A stretch of 64,000 nt of DNA from Rudanella sp031411995 (lineage in GTDB: Bacteria; Bacteroidota; Bacteroidia; Cytophagales; Spirosomataceae): contig JANOCD010000043.1 in the NCBI GenBank assembly GCA_031411995.1, positions 1 through 64,000 of the forward strand, given 5' to 3'. The notes below the pieces were generated by a model. That model was given only the letters and a program-made list of their open reading frames with translations. It did not search any database and had not been told where the DNA came from. The first letter of the stretch is position 1, and each line of letters starts with the position of its first letter. Made by a program: the position numbers and the translations under genes. This document shows, piece after piece, positions 8,803 to 16,645 of the stretch.

Positions 8803-9118
8803 TCAGGGGCTGATCCCCGTTTCAGGACTGTTGTCGTCGCTGTAGAATTGCCCCGTCGGGCCGTCTGTACCCAGCACCAAAGGCGGCTGAGGAAAACGAC
8901 CGTGGATACCGGCGTTGTTAAATCGAGACAGGCTTATCTACATCAATCTCAATGGTTTCTACCTGCTCTAACCCCTCCAACTTTAACTGGTCAACGGCCT
9001 ACTGATCCTTTTGCCCATCGCGGCTGCCGAGATATACCTAATATCCTTGCTGTCATAACTGCCGGGTGGTTTCAAAGCCAATTCTTTTGTTGGCTCCTGT
9101 GATCAATACTGTCTTCAT
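8803..9118 (-). pseudogene. Decayed SDR-family oxidoreductase
   Basis: From the ATG at 9118 the frame reads MKTVLITGANKRIGFETT, a clear SDR nucleotide-binding start, but is broken by TGA and TAG codons after RQL, QQGY and QKDQ. The remnant continues LKLEGLEQVETIEIDV, then jumps in another frame to NNAGIHGRFPQPP and directly to the usual C-terminal segment GPTGQFYSDDNSPETGISP. The region between NNAG and the C-terminus, including the catalytic YxxxK, is missing. The pattern implies two internal deletions, a frameshift and at least three nonsense changes. Codons lost include likely Gln (TAG) positions. Confidence 0.85.
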
Positions 9119-9193
9119 AACGGAGTGTTTAGCGACAAAAAATCTCAACCTATACCAGTCAGCCTTGCTGTCAATGGCGAACGATAGAACGAC

Positions 9194-10108
9194 TTAATTA
9201 AACGAGTTGCGAAATTCAACCGGGGAGTAGTTGGTTTTATTTTTAAACAATTTGCTGAACGACTGGGGATGCTCAAAACCCAGCATGTAGGCAATTTGAC
9301 TTACTGATAAGTCGCTGGCAGACAGCTTTTCTTTCGCTTTCTCGATCAGTTTGTCGTGAATATGTTGCTGCGTACTCTGGCCCGTCAGCACTTTTAATAC
9401 ATTACTCAGGTAATTGGGCGATACGTTCAGTGCGTCGGCCACGTATTGAACGCTGGGAATACCCTTCTCTAACAATCTCTCCTCTGCGAAATAATCGGTC
9501 AGCACCTTCTCCAGTTGATCGAGCAATTGGTGGTTGGTGATTTTTCGGGTGATGAACTGCCGATGATAAAACCGCTCCGCATAGGTCAGCAGTAGTTCGA
9601 GATGTGCGATCATTACCCCCTGACTGAATTTATCGATGTTGGCGTGATGTTCGTGGCCAATTTGCTGTATGATGCCCGATACGATACTCTCTTCTTTTTC
9701 CGACAGGTGCAGGGCTTCGTGAACGGCGTAACTAAAAAACTCGTACTGCCGGATGGTTTTGGCTAAGGGGGTATTCCACAGAAAGTCGGGATGAACAATC
9801 AGCAGCCACCCCGAATGGCGCGCCCGCTCGTCAGTCTCAACGGAAATCACCTGACCGGGGGCGATGAAAACCAGCACGCCTTCATCAAAATCGTACTCCT
9901 GCTGACCGTAGCGCATTTTTCCGGTAAAATCGCGTTTGAGGGCAATGGAATAAAAATCATGAACTAAGCTGTTCGGCTTCTCTCCTGACGCACCTTTCAT
10001 ATCCTCGAACCGAAGCACGCTGATGAGCGGATGAGCCGGTTTGGGCAATCCCACAAGTTGATGATATTCCGAAATGGTGTTGATCTTGTGGGGCTGTGAG
10101 GACTTCAT
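9194..10108 (-). CDS. AraC-family transcriptional regulator
   Basis: 304 residues. The N-terminal half is a cupin-like sensing domain (DFDEGVLVFIAPGQVISVE). Residues about 200-300 are the double helix-turn-helix of AraC/XylS proteins, with SVQYVADALNVSPNYLSNVL as the first HTH and SVSQIAYMLGFEHPQSFSKL plus NYSPVEFRNS as the second. It lies 11 bp downstream of the NmrA-like oxidoreductase gene on the same strand, and upstream of the SDR remnant, an arrangement typical of a local regulator of a redox enzyme. Confidence 0.9.
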   Translation of the reverse strand: MKSSQPHKINTISEYHQLVGLPKPAHPLISVLRFEDMKGASGEKPNSLVHDFYSIALKRDFTGKMRYGQQEYDFDEGVLVFIAPGQVISVETDERARHSGWLLIVHPDFLWNTPLAKTIRQYEFFSYAVHEALHLSEKEESIVSGIIQQIGHEHHANIDKFSQGVMIAHLELLLTYAERFYHRQFITRKITNHQLLDQLEKVLTDYFAEERLLEKGIPSVQYVADALNVSPNYLSNVLKVLTGQSTQQHIHDKLIEKAKEKLSASDLSVSQIAYMLGFEHPQSFSKLFKNKTNYSPVEFRNSFN

Positions 10109-10119
10109 GGTTTATTGAG

Positions 10120-10980
10120 TTACAACTTATACAGACTTTTTAAACCTTCTTTGAGGGGTGTCGGTTTCCGGCCAAGCCAGCTTTCCAGGTCCGGGCTGAT
10201 CGAATCTTCCTGCCCGTTTTTGATGTCGGTCATAAATCCAATGGTCATTTGCACGACCCCATCGGGCACGCCCCTCCCTTTCATGCGTTCTGCCAGCTCT
10301 TCCGGTGCACTGTCGGCATACTGCACCGGTTTCCCCGATAATTCGGCTAAGGCAGCCGCCACATCATCGAAGGAGTACGATTCTGTGTTCGTAAAGTCGT
10401 AGATGCGATTAGCACAATCGTCCCGTACCAACACGTTGGCAATGGCCTCGCCCATGTCGCTTCGAAGGGCGTATGACACCCGACCCTGTCCTGCGGGGAG
10501 CGAAATACCCGTCTCGAACACGGTGGGTCCGGTAAAAATAGGCAGTGTGTCCATATAGAGAATATTCCGAAACAGCACGTAGTTCAGCCCACTCGCTTTT
10601 ATGTAATCTTCAGTCTGGAAATGGCGAACCATCAGTTTGTTCACCAGTGTGTCGCGGTTTTTCAGGGCGCGGCCTGTGTAGGCAATACATCGGACACCGG
10701 CTTTTTTGGCCGTATCCACCACATTCTGGTGCTGTTGCAGGCCGTTGGGGGCATTGCCGCCGGCAATCAGCAGCACTTTCTCAACGCCCTGCATGGCCTG
10801 GTCAAGGAGCTCAGTATTATCGTAGTCGCCCACGCGGACAGAGACTCCTTTGGCGGTTAAGTCAGCGGCTTTGGCCGCATCCCGCACGTAGGCGGCAACC
10901 TGACCGGCAGGAATGTGAGTGAATAACGTCTGAATGACGGTGTTTCCTAAGTGGCCGGTTGCTCCAGTGATTAAGATCAT
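10120..10980 (-). CDS. NmrA-like NAD(P)-binding oxidoreductase (QorB/quinone-reductase type)
   Basis: 286 residues with the atypical SDR start MILITGATGHLGNTVIQTLF (GxxGxxG), GVSVRVGDYDNTELLDQAM and GVEKVLLIAGG typical of the NmrA/QorB group. These proteins bind NAD(P)H and reduce quinones or act as redox sensors. No YxxxK is obvious, as usual in this group. It forms a probable operon with the AraC regulator 11 bp downstream. Confidence 0.85.
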   Translation of the reverse strand: MILITGATGHLGNTVIQTLFTHIPAGQVAAYVRDAAKAADLTAKGVSVRVGDYDNTELLDQAMQGVEKVLLIAGGNAPNGLQQHQNVVDTAKKAGVRCIAYTGRALKNRDTLVNKLMVRHFQTEDYIKASGLNYVLFRNILYMDTLPIFTGPTVFETGISLPAGQGRVSYALRSDMGEAIANVLVRDDCANRIYDFTNTESYSFDDVAAALAELSGKPVQYADSAPEELAERMKGRGVPDGVVQMTIGFMTDIKNGQEDSISPDLESWLGRKPTPLKEGLKSLYKL

Positions 10981-11058
10981 AACTGAGTTTGTTTTACGGG
11001 AGCAAAGGTCCGCTGAAGCTGGCCCGCCAACGTAGTTGAATCTACGTTTGTTGTAGCC

Positions 11059-11106
11059 AAAAAGAGCTTCTAATTGAACCGATCACGGCATCAGTCAGAA
11101 GCTCTT
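11059..11106 (-). terminator. Terminator downstream of cmk
   Basis: A 10-bp perfect stem (AAGAGCTTCT at 11062-11071 with 11097-11106) is followed on the minus strand by a T run. It starts 21 bp after the cmk stop codon. Confidence 0.75.
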
Positions 11107-11127
11107 GGACTAGGAAATGATCAGCAT

Positions 11128-11844
11128 TTAGGCCTTCTTCGAATCGAAATGGCCTTCGCGGTGGAGTTCGGCAATACGTTGGTCGGCTAGGGCTACCACC
11201 CATTCAACCTGCTCTTCAATGGTCATGTGAGTGGTATCCAATGGGATAGCATCGGCAGCCTGAGTTAGGGGGCTTTCGGCGCGGGTACTGTCGATGCGGT
11301 CGCGCTTTTCGAGGTTAGCCCTGATTTCTTCAACCGAAATCATTTCGCCTTTGGCAAGCAGTTCGCGTTGCCGACGGAACGCCCGAACCCCCGTGTCGGC
11401 CGACATAAATACTTTTACTTCGGCATCGGGAAATACTTTGGTGCCAATATCGCGGCCGTCCATCACAAATCCCCGCCGACGGCCCATTCGCTGTTGTTGG
11501 GCCACCATGGCCCGGCGCACTTCTACCACGGTGCTGACCTCGCTGACGTAGTTGGAAATATACATTTTCCGAATTTCCTCCTCCACGTTCAAGCCGTTCA
11601 GAAACGTTTCGTTGCGCTGCGTGCGGGGGTTATAATGAAACGTGATATGGATGTTTTCGAGCGCGGTCAGTATCTCTTTTTGGTTGCTTAGGGATATGTG
11701 TTGCTCGATAAAATAGAGACTCACTGCCCGATACATGGCCCCGGTGTCGATGTAGCCATAGCCCATTCGGGCGGCCACCGCCTTGGCTGTTGTACTTTTT
11801 CCGCAACTCGAAAAGCCATCAATGGCGATGATAATTTTTGGCAT
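11128..11844 (-). CDS. cmk: Cytidylate kinase
   Basis: 238 residues from the ATG at 11844; the open frame extends eight codons further to 11868, but the fold begins at MPKIIIAIDGFSSCGKSTTA. The P-loop (GFSSCGKS), GYGYIDTGAMYRAV and RGFVMDGRDIGTKVFPDAEV are signatures of CMP/dCMP kinases. The enzyme phosphorylates CMP and dCMP with ATP for pyrimidine nucleotide supply. The C-terminus has a charged tail (HREGHFDSKKA). It is a single gene bounded by a terminator. Confidence 0.92.
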   Translation of the reverse strand: MPKIIIAIDGFSSCGKSTTAKAVAARMGYGYIDTGAMYRAVSLYFIEQHISLSNQKEILTALENIHITFHYNPRTQRNETFLNGLNVEEEIRKMYISNYVSEVSTVVEVRRAMVAQQQRMGRRRGFVMDGRDIGTKVFPDAEVKVFMSADTGVRAFRRQRELLAKGEMISVEEIRANLEKRDRIDSTRAESPLTQAADAIPLDTTHMTIEEQVEWVVALADQRIAELHREGHFDSKKA

Positions 11845-11951
11845 GAAACTCGGTGTAAAGTTGCGCAAAGTAAGCCCAAAAAGGCCGTAAAATCAACGAA
11901 AGGGAATAGCAACAGGCGCACGCCCAGGCTATTTCAGACACCTGTCAATTA

Positions 11952-12527
11952 TCATTCGGGACGACTAATTTGCTGTATATCAGCCGATTTTACAGATTGA
12001 GCAATAAACTCCTCGCGGAGGATTGCGTAGATATATTCATCGAGATATTGGTTGTTTTTGACGGCGGCTTTCCGATGAATAGCCTCGGCCCGGAAACCCG
12101 CTTTGTCCAGCACCCGCATCGACGGTATATTTCCTTCTAACACGCAGGCAAACAGACGGTTAACCTGAAAACTCTTGAAAATATAATGTACCATAGCAGG
12201 CAAAATTTCGGAGGTGATACCCCGCCCCCAATAGGCTTCGCCCAGCCAGTAGCCAATCTCGGCATTATACCGATAAATGTCGTCTTTCACTGTGAATCCA
12301 ATATTACCCACCGCCTTTCCGTCGACCTCAATAGCGAAGTTGTTGGGCTGGGTGTATGATTTATTGGAACGCACCCACGAACTCGCATCCCGAATGGTGT
12401 AGGGATACGGAAAAAAATCGCGCACGTTGTTCCAGATGCGCCGATTACTGGCCTGTTGAGCCAGCGATTCTTCGTCGCCCTCTCGCCAGGGACGCATTCG
12501 GCACGTTTTTAATATAAATGAATCCAA
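11952..12527 (-). CDS. GNAT-family N-acetyltransferase (RimJ/RimL-like)
   Basis: 191 residues. The order is typical of RimJ/RimL-type acetyltransferases: LKTCRMRPWREGDEESLAQQ, GNIGFTVKDDIYRYNAEIGY, LGEAYWGRGITSEILPAMV (acetyl-CoA loop, RGxxxE) and NIPSMRVLDKAGFRAEAIHR. Likely transfers an acetyl group from acetyl-CoA to an amine; the acceptor is unknown. Transcribed alone, 83 bp downstream-strand neighbour to cmk but reading in the same direction upstream of it. Confidence 0.88.
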   Translation of the reverse strand: MDSFILKTCRMRPWREGDEESLAQQASNRRIWNNVRDFFPYPYTIRDASSWVRSNKSYTQPNNFAIEVDGKAVGNIGFTVKDDIYRYNAEIGYWLGEAYWGRGITSEILPAMVHYIFKSFQVNRLFACVLEGNIPSMRVLDKAGFRAEAIHRKAAVKNNQYLDEYIYAILREEFIAQSVKSADIQQISRPE

Positions 12528-12677
12528 GCGACACGTTTAAGTTAAGAGAATATGATGCTTAACAAGGTCTGCCCACAAATGTTGCTAAACGCTATCGCTG
12601 ACTATATCCCCTGTTTTTGCGTCAATTTAGCACGATTTCAAACCTCTCTCCTACCCCAGGCGTTAGAAAAACAGAGA

Positions 12678-12714
12678 AGGTCGATTTTATGGGTAAATTG
12701 ACCTTTGTTTACCC
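12678..12714. promoter_or_regulatory. Overlapping inverted repeats just upstream of the DUF4126 gene
   Basis: AAGGTC (12678) pairs with GACCTT (near 12698), and GGGTAAA (12691-12697) pairs with TTTACCC (12708-12714). The two hairpins overlap and cannot form together. They end 9 bp before the ATG at 12724, so they could act as an operator or affect ribosome access. Confidence 0.35.
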
Positions 12715-12723
12715 CCAAAAGCT

Positions 12724-13308
12724 ATGAACTGGGATTGGATCGTGAGTGCCTGTTTAGGCGTTGGATTGGCGGCCTGCTGTGGCTTCCGGGTGTTTGTGCC
12801 GATGCTGGTGGCAGGTTTGGCCACTAAGCTGGGAATCATCGGCATCCTGTCGGGCTTCGAGTGGATCAGCTCCTGGCCCGCCCTGTTTTTGCTCGGCTCG
12901 GCCACCGTGGTTGAGTTGGGTGCCTACTACGTTCCCTGGCTCGACAATGTGCTGGACACCATTGCCGGGCCGGCAGCCATTGTGGCTGGCACGGTTCTCA
13001 GCACTTCATTTCTGCAAATCGACAGCCCCGTGCTCGATTGGGGCCTTGGCCTGATGCTGGGCGGGGGTTCGGCTGGGTTGATTCAGGCCGGAACGAGCCT
13101 GCTTAGGTTGGGTTCTACGGCCACCACTGGCGGGTTGGCCAACCCCGTTGTCTCGACCGCCGAAAACGCGGCTTCGTTCGGGTTCTCCATTCTGGCCGTG
13201 TTGCTGCCCTTGGTCTGTATCGTACTGATTATCATCATTTTGATCTACATAGCCAGCCGTCTGGCCCAGCGTGGTCGTGTCATCTTCACGAAACCGGGCA
13301 AACAGTGA
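12724..13308 (+). CDS. DUF4126 domain membrane protein
   Basis: 194 residues, almost entirely hydrophobic and glycine/alanine-rich with about five membrane segments. The start NWDWIVSACLGVGLAACCGF and GFRVFVPMLVAGLATKLG with WPALFLLGSATVVELGAYYV match the DUF4126 family, whose function is unknown. A short positively charged C-terminal tail (SRLAQRGRVIFTKPGKQ) suggests a cytoplasmic end. It is transcribed alone, with a convergent SDR gene downstream. Confidence 0.85.
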   Translation: MNWDWIVSACLGVGLAACCGFRVFVPMLVAGLATKLGIIGILSGFEWISSWPALFLLGSATVVELGAYYVPWLDNVLDTIAGPAAIVAGTVLSTSFLQIDSPVLDWGLGLMLGGGSAGLIQAGTSLLRLGSTATTGGLANPVVSTAENAASFGFSILAVLLPLVCIVLIIIILIYIASRLAQRGRVIFTKPGKQ

Positions 13309-13310
13309 TC

Positions 13311-13349
13311 AGCCAACAGTTTTTGCTTGCGCGTAACAAACTGTTGGCT
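13311..13349. terminator. Hairpin between convergent genes
   Basis: Perfect 12-bp arms (AGCCAACAGTTT at 13311-13322; complement at 13338-13349) with a 15-nt loop lie immediately after the DUF4126 stop and 15 bp before the SDR stop on the other strand. T runs are short on both sides, so a bidirectional terminator is likely but not certain. Confidence 0.55.
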
Positions 13350-13364
13350 GTTCGTTGTTCATTG

Positions 13365-14267
13365 CTATTGTCCCTCTTTCTTACTTGCCCGGTTGGCTTG
13401 TTTGATGGTTTCACCGATCATGTCCCACTGGTCTTCGGTCACTTTTTCGAGGTGGCTGAACTCGCCCGCTGCCAGCACTTCGCCCCCGTCGATGGTGATG
13501 CACTCGCCCGTCATGTAGCCCGAGAAATCGGAGAGCATATAGGCCGCGAGGTTAGCCAATTCCTGGTGTTCGCCCACGCGCTTCAGCGGAATGCGACTTG
13601 TAGGGTCCATCATGCTGGCCAATGGTTCGGGGAAGAGCCGATCCCAGGCACCTTTGGTTGGGAATGGGCCCGGCGCAATGGCGTTGAGCCGGATGCCATA
13701 TTTACCCCACTCTGCCGCCAGTGATTTGGTCATAATCAGCGCACCACCTTTGGCCACCGCACTGGGCACCACGTAGCCCGAACCTGTTGTTGCATAGGTC
13801 GTTGAGATATTCAGAACGGTGCCTTTGATCTTGTTTTCGATCCAGTATTTGCCAATTGCGAGGGTGAAATAATACGTCCCGCGCAACACAATATCGACCA
13901 CCGTGTCGAACGCCTTGTACGACAACCGCTCGGTGGGGCTAATGAAGTTACCCGCCGAGTTGTTCAACAGGCCATCCACCTGCCCGAATTTTGCGACCGT
14001 TTGGGCAATCACATTCTCGATTTCCATCGGGTTCCGAACGTCACACTGCACCGCCAAAATCTGCCCCGCCCCCTCAGATTGCTCCATTTCGGTGGTCAGT
14101 TCGGCGGCTGTCTGGTCGATCACGGCCTGCCGACGACTACAGATGGTGACGTTGGCTCCCAACTGCAAAAAATAACGGGTCATGGATTTGCCCAAACCGG
14201 TGCCTCCACCCGTTACAATAATTGTTTTTCCTTTCAGCGCGTCCTCGCGCATCATACCTGTGGTCAT
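13365..14267 (-). CDS. SDR oxidoreductase resembling 2,4-dienoyl-CoA reductase (DECR type)
   Basis: 300 residues. NADPH fold: GKTIIVTGGGTGLGKSMTRY; NNSAGNFISP follows. Instead of the usual YxxxK at the expected place the sequence reads VVPSAVAKGGALIMTKSLAA then EWGKYGIRLNAIAPGP, which is the pattern of mitochondrial/peroxisomal DECR, where the Tyr lies elsewhere. DECR reduces 2,4-dienoyl-CoA to 3-enoyl-CoA during beta-oxidation of unsaturated fatty acids. The presence of an ECH1-like isomerase and an acyl-CoA ligase in the window fits. The start MTTGMMRED leaves two alternative Mets five and six codons on. Confidence 0.85.
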   Translation of the reverse strand: MTTGMMREDALKGKTIIVTGGGTGLGKSMTRYFLQLGANVTICSRRQAVIDQTAAELTTEMEQSEGAGQILAVQCDVRNPMEIENVIAQTVAKFGQVDGLLNNSAGNFISPTERLSYKAFDTVVDIVLRGTYYFTLAIGKYWIENKIKGTVLNISTTYATTGSGYVVPSAVAKGGALIMTKSLAAEWGKYGIRLNAIAPGPFPTKGAWDRLFPEPLASMMDPTSRIPLKRVGEHQELANLAAYMLSDFSGYMTGECITIDGGEVLAAGEFSHLEKVTEDQWDMIGETIKQANRASKKEGQ

Positions 14268-14378
14268 GTAGTTAGTTTATTGAGTGTAAAATAATTCGGT
14301 AATTTAGTCGTAAAAATTCCACACTGGAAGATTTATACCCGACTATAAGTAACTAAAACAGATGGTTTCACGGAAATT

Positions 14379-14430
14379 TGTAACAAAGCGCGACCATTTT
14401 TTGGTTATTTCTGTCACAAAGCGTGGTCAT
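14379..14430. repeat. Direct repeat upstream of the DECR-like gene
   Basis: TGTAACAAAGCGCGACCAT (14379-14397) recurs as TGTCACAAAGCGTGGTCAT (14412-14430), 33 bp apart. It lies 112-163 bp upstream of the minus-strand DECR-like gene and just after the class V aminotransferase stop. It could be an operator; the regulator is unknown. Confidence 0.5.
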
Positions 14431-14439
14431 AGTGTACTT

Positions 14440-15579
14440 TCAATGAGTCAAAAACCTCCGCATGACGGCCAAAACCGAGTCTATTTCAGTATCGGTATTG
14501 TAATAATGGGGTGAAAACCGCAAGGCCCAGGTTACGCCTTTCCTCTCCCAGTCGATTAGGGCGAAGTTCGTGTAACTCATCGAGAAATTGATTCGGTTTT
14601 GTTTCAGGGTCGCCATCAGAGCAGCGGGGCTTTCGTGGTTAGGCAGGGTGAACAGCAGCAAACTGGCGAGGGTATCGCCTTCGTCTAAGAGCCGTAAACC
14701 CGGTAGTTCGGCCAAACCCGCCCGGAGCCGTTCGCGGAGGTGCTGGTTGCGGGTTTGGATGGTAGCCAACCCCACTTTGTTGGCGTGTCGGATGGCTTCG
14801 GCAAGGCCCAATTGCAGAGCAGGGGCCGATTCCCATTGCTCGAACCGCCGGGCCGTGGACTGGGGCGTATAGGTGTCGGTGGTGGCCCAATCAGCCCCGC
14901 GCATGTCAATAAAAAGTGGTTCCAGACCAGCTTCCAACACCCGGTCGGAGACATACAGAAAACCCGTTCCGCGCGGGCCACGCAGGAATTTCCGGCCTGT
15001 AGCACACAAAAAGTCTGCCCCAATTGCCACTGCATCCACCGGCATCTGCCCCACCGATTGGCACGCATCGACCAAATACCAGGCCCCGATTTCACGCGCC
15101 ACTGGCCCAAAGGCTTCCACAGGCTGAATGCGCCCCGCATTGGTTGGCACATGGGTTACGGCCAGCAAAACGGGCCGCAGTTGCCGGGCCAACTCGATAA
15201 AGTGGGCAGGATCAACGCCCCCGCCGGGTAGGTCGTTGGCCCGTTCGAGCTGAATTCCGAATCGTTTTTGCAGGGACAGAAACGCCGTTTGGTTCGAGAT
15301 ATAATCGTCGTTAGTAGTCAGAATCACATCGCCGGGCCGGAACGGAATCGCCGACAACGCACGGGAATAGGCATCCGTCGAGCTATAGCAAAAGGCGATA
15401 TTTTCGGGTTTGGTGTTGAGGAGTTGAGCCGTGTGGCTGTAAAATTTCAGGAGTTTGTCGGCATAGATAGCCTGAGTTTCGTAGCCACCATTGGCAGATT
15501 CAGCAGCCAAATAATCGGTAATGGCTTCGGTAACGGATGTGGGCATAAGGGCAGCCCCGGCATTATTGAGATGGATCAT
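14440..15579 (-). CDS. Class V aminotransferase-fold PLP enzyme
   Basis: 379 residues from the ATG at 15579. An upstream in-frame extension to 15729 exists but lies inside the hydrolase gene, and the fold clearly begins at MIHLNNAGAALMPTSV. The ATG overlaps the hydrolase TGA (ATGA), implying translational coupling. The PLP lysine is in FLCATGRKFLRGPRGTG, and the cofactor Asp in AWYLVDACQSVGQMPVD. Members include cysteine desulfurases, isopenicillin-N-epimerase-like enzymes and selenocysteine lyases; no catalytic Cys loop of a desulfurase is evident, so the substrate remains open. Confidence 0.85.
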   Translation of the reverse strand: MIHLNNAGAALMPTSVTEAITDYLAAESANGGYETQAIYADKLLKFYSHTAQLLNTKPENIAFCYSSTDAYSRALSAIPFRPGDVILTTNDDYISNQTAFLSLQKRFGIQLERANDLPGGGVDPAHFIELARQLRPVLLAVTHVPTNAGRIQPVEAFGPVAREIGAWYLVDACQSVGQMPVDAVAIGADFLCATGRKFLRGPRGTGFLYVSDRVLEAGLEPLFIDMRGADWATTDTYTPQSTARRFEQWESAPALQLGLAEAIRHANKVGLATIQTRNQHLRERLRAGLAELPGLRLLDEGDTLASLLLFTLPNHESPAALMATLKQNRINFSMSYTNFALIDWERKGVTWALRFSPHYYNTDTEIDSVLAVMRRFLTH

Positions 15580-16604
15580 TTTGGGAAAATAAGGTGCTTC
15601 ACCAGCCAATCGACGGCGGTTTGCAGGCCAGCCTGTGTTACGGCGTGGCCCGTATCTTTTTGCAAATATAGTTTCAGTTTGTCTTGGGCGTTTGCGTTGC
15701 GGTAAGCCTTTTCGGTGGCCGTCATGCAAGCCATGAGGCCGGGCAGGGGCGTTCGGGCATCGGAGTCGCCGTTGATCAGGAGCAGGGGGCGGGGGGCAAT
15801 GAGTGGCAACATGGCCGAACCATCGAATTGGGTATAGATGCCCGGCACGACGCGGTCGTAGAATTTGCGAACAAAGGCCGCATCCACCTTGGCCACGCCC
15901 TCGTCTTTGGCAGCCGCATCAATGGCCGCCTGAAACGTACCAACCCGCGACATCCACATCTCGTGATCCAAAGCCCAGGCAAAACTTTGCGCCCCAATCA
16001 TCGGTACGGCCACCACGATTCGTGGATCAACGGCAGCAGCTAAATAAGTTTCCATGCCGCCTTTCGAGAAGCCCGTCACGCCGATGCGGGTTGCGTCCAC
16101 GTCGGGGCGGGTTTCCAAATAGTCGATGAGCCGCATGACATCCCAGGCCGTGTCATACAAAAATGGGTGGCCTTTGCCCGTTCGGTAGGTTTGTAACATG
16201 GCCTCCACGTATTGCGCTGAACCCGTGCCGGTTTGCCGTTCGCCGTGGAAACGCCCGTCGATAGCCACGGCTACAAACCCCTGATTAGCAAGGGTTTTCA
16301 ACACGTTTAATTGCCCCTCTTTGGTGCCGCCCGTTCCATGCAAAACCACCACAACGGGCTTGCGCTCTGAACCAGGCTTTTTCATCATAATCCCCGGAAC
16401 GCGCTCGTTTTTCTCGGCTGCAAACGTGAAATGCTCCTGCATCAATCCGTCAACATCGGGCCGTTTCTCAACGATAGGCGCAAGAGCAACCCGTTGGCGG
16501 TCAATCAGTTTCAGAAAAGCCGTGCGGGTGTTTGCTTCCTGAGCCATGACACTGAGGGGAAGAAGAGCTATTATTGCCAGCCAGAAAGAGTGCTTATTTT
16601 TCAT
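15576..16604 (-). CDS. Secreted alpha/beta hydrolase (dienelactone-hydrolase-like)
   Basis: 342 residues from the ATG at 16604, chosen because it begins a signal peptide (MKNKHSFWLAIIALLPLSVM, cleaved after AQ); the frame is open to 16700. Catalytic elements are visible: nucleophile elbow GVTGFSKGGMETYL, acid in INGDSDARTPLPG, His in KDTGHAVTQAG. VVVLHGTGGTKEG supplies the oxyanion region. It probably hydrolyses an ester or peptide in the periplasm. It is 42 bp downstream of a DUF418 gene and overlaps the aminotransferase by 4 bp. Confidence 0.85.
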   Translation of the reverse strand: MKNKHSFWLAIIALLPLSVMAQEANTRTAFLKLIDRQRVALAPIVEKRPDVDGLMQEHFTFAAEKNERVPGIMMKKPGSERKPVVVVLHGTGGTKEGQLNVLKTLANQGFVAVAIDGRFHGERQTGTGSAQYVEAMLQTYRTGKGHPFLYDTAWDVMRLIDYLETRPDVDATRIGVTGFSKGGMETYLAAAVDPRIVVAVPMIGAQSFAWALDHEMWMSRVGTFQAAIDAAAKDEGVAKVDAAFVRKFYDRVVPGIYTQFDGSAMLPLIAPRPLLLINGDSDARTPLPGLMACMTATEKAYRNANAQDKLKLYLQKDTGHAVTQAGLQTAVDWLVKHLIFPK

Positions 16605-16645
16605 AAAAACCAACTGTGGGACAGGTTCTAAAAATTTGCTTAACC

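Noticed and set aside
15580..15729. 50-codon extension of the class V enzyme
   Set aside because: It overlaps the end of the hydrolase gene; the fold starts at 15579, in ATGA overlap.
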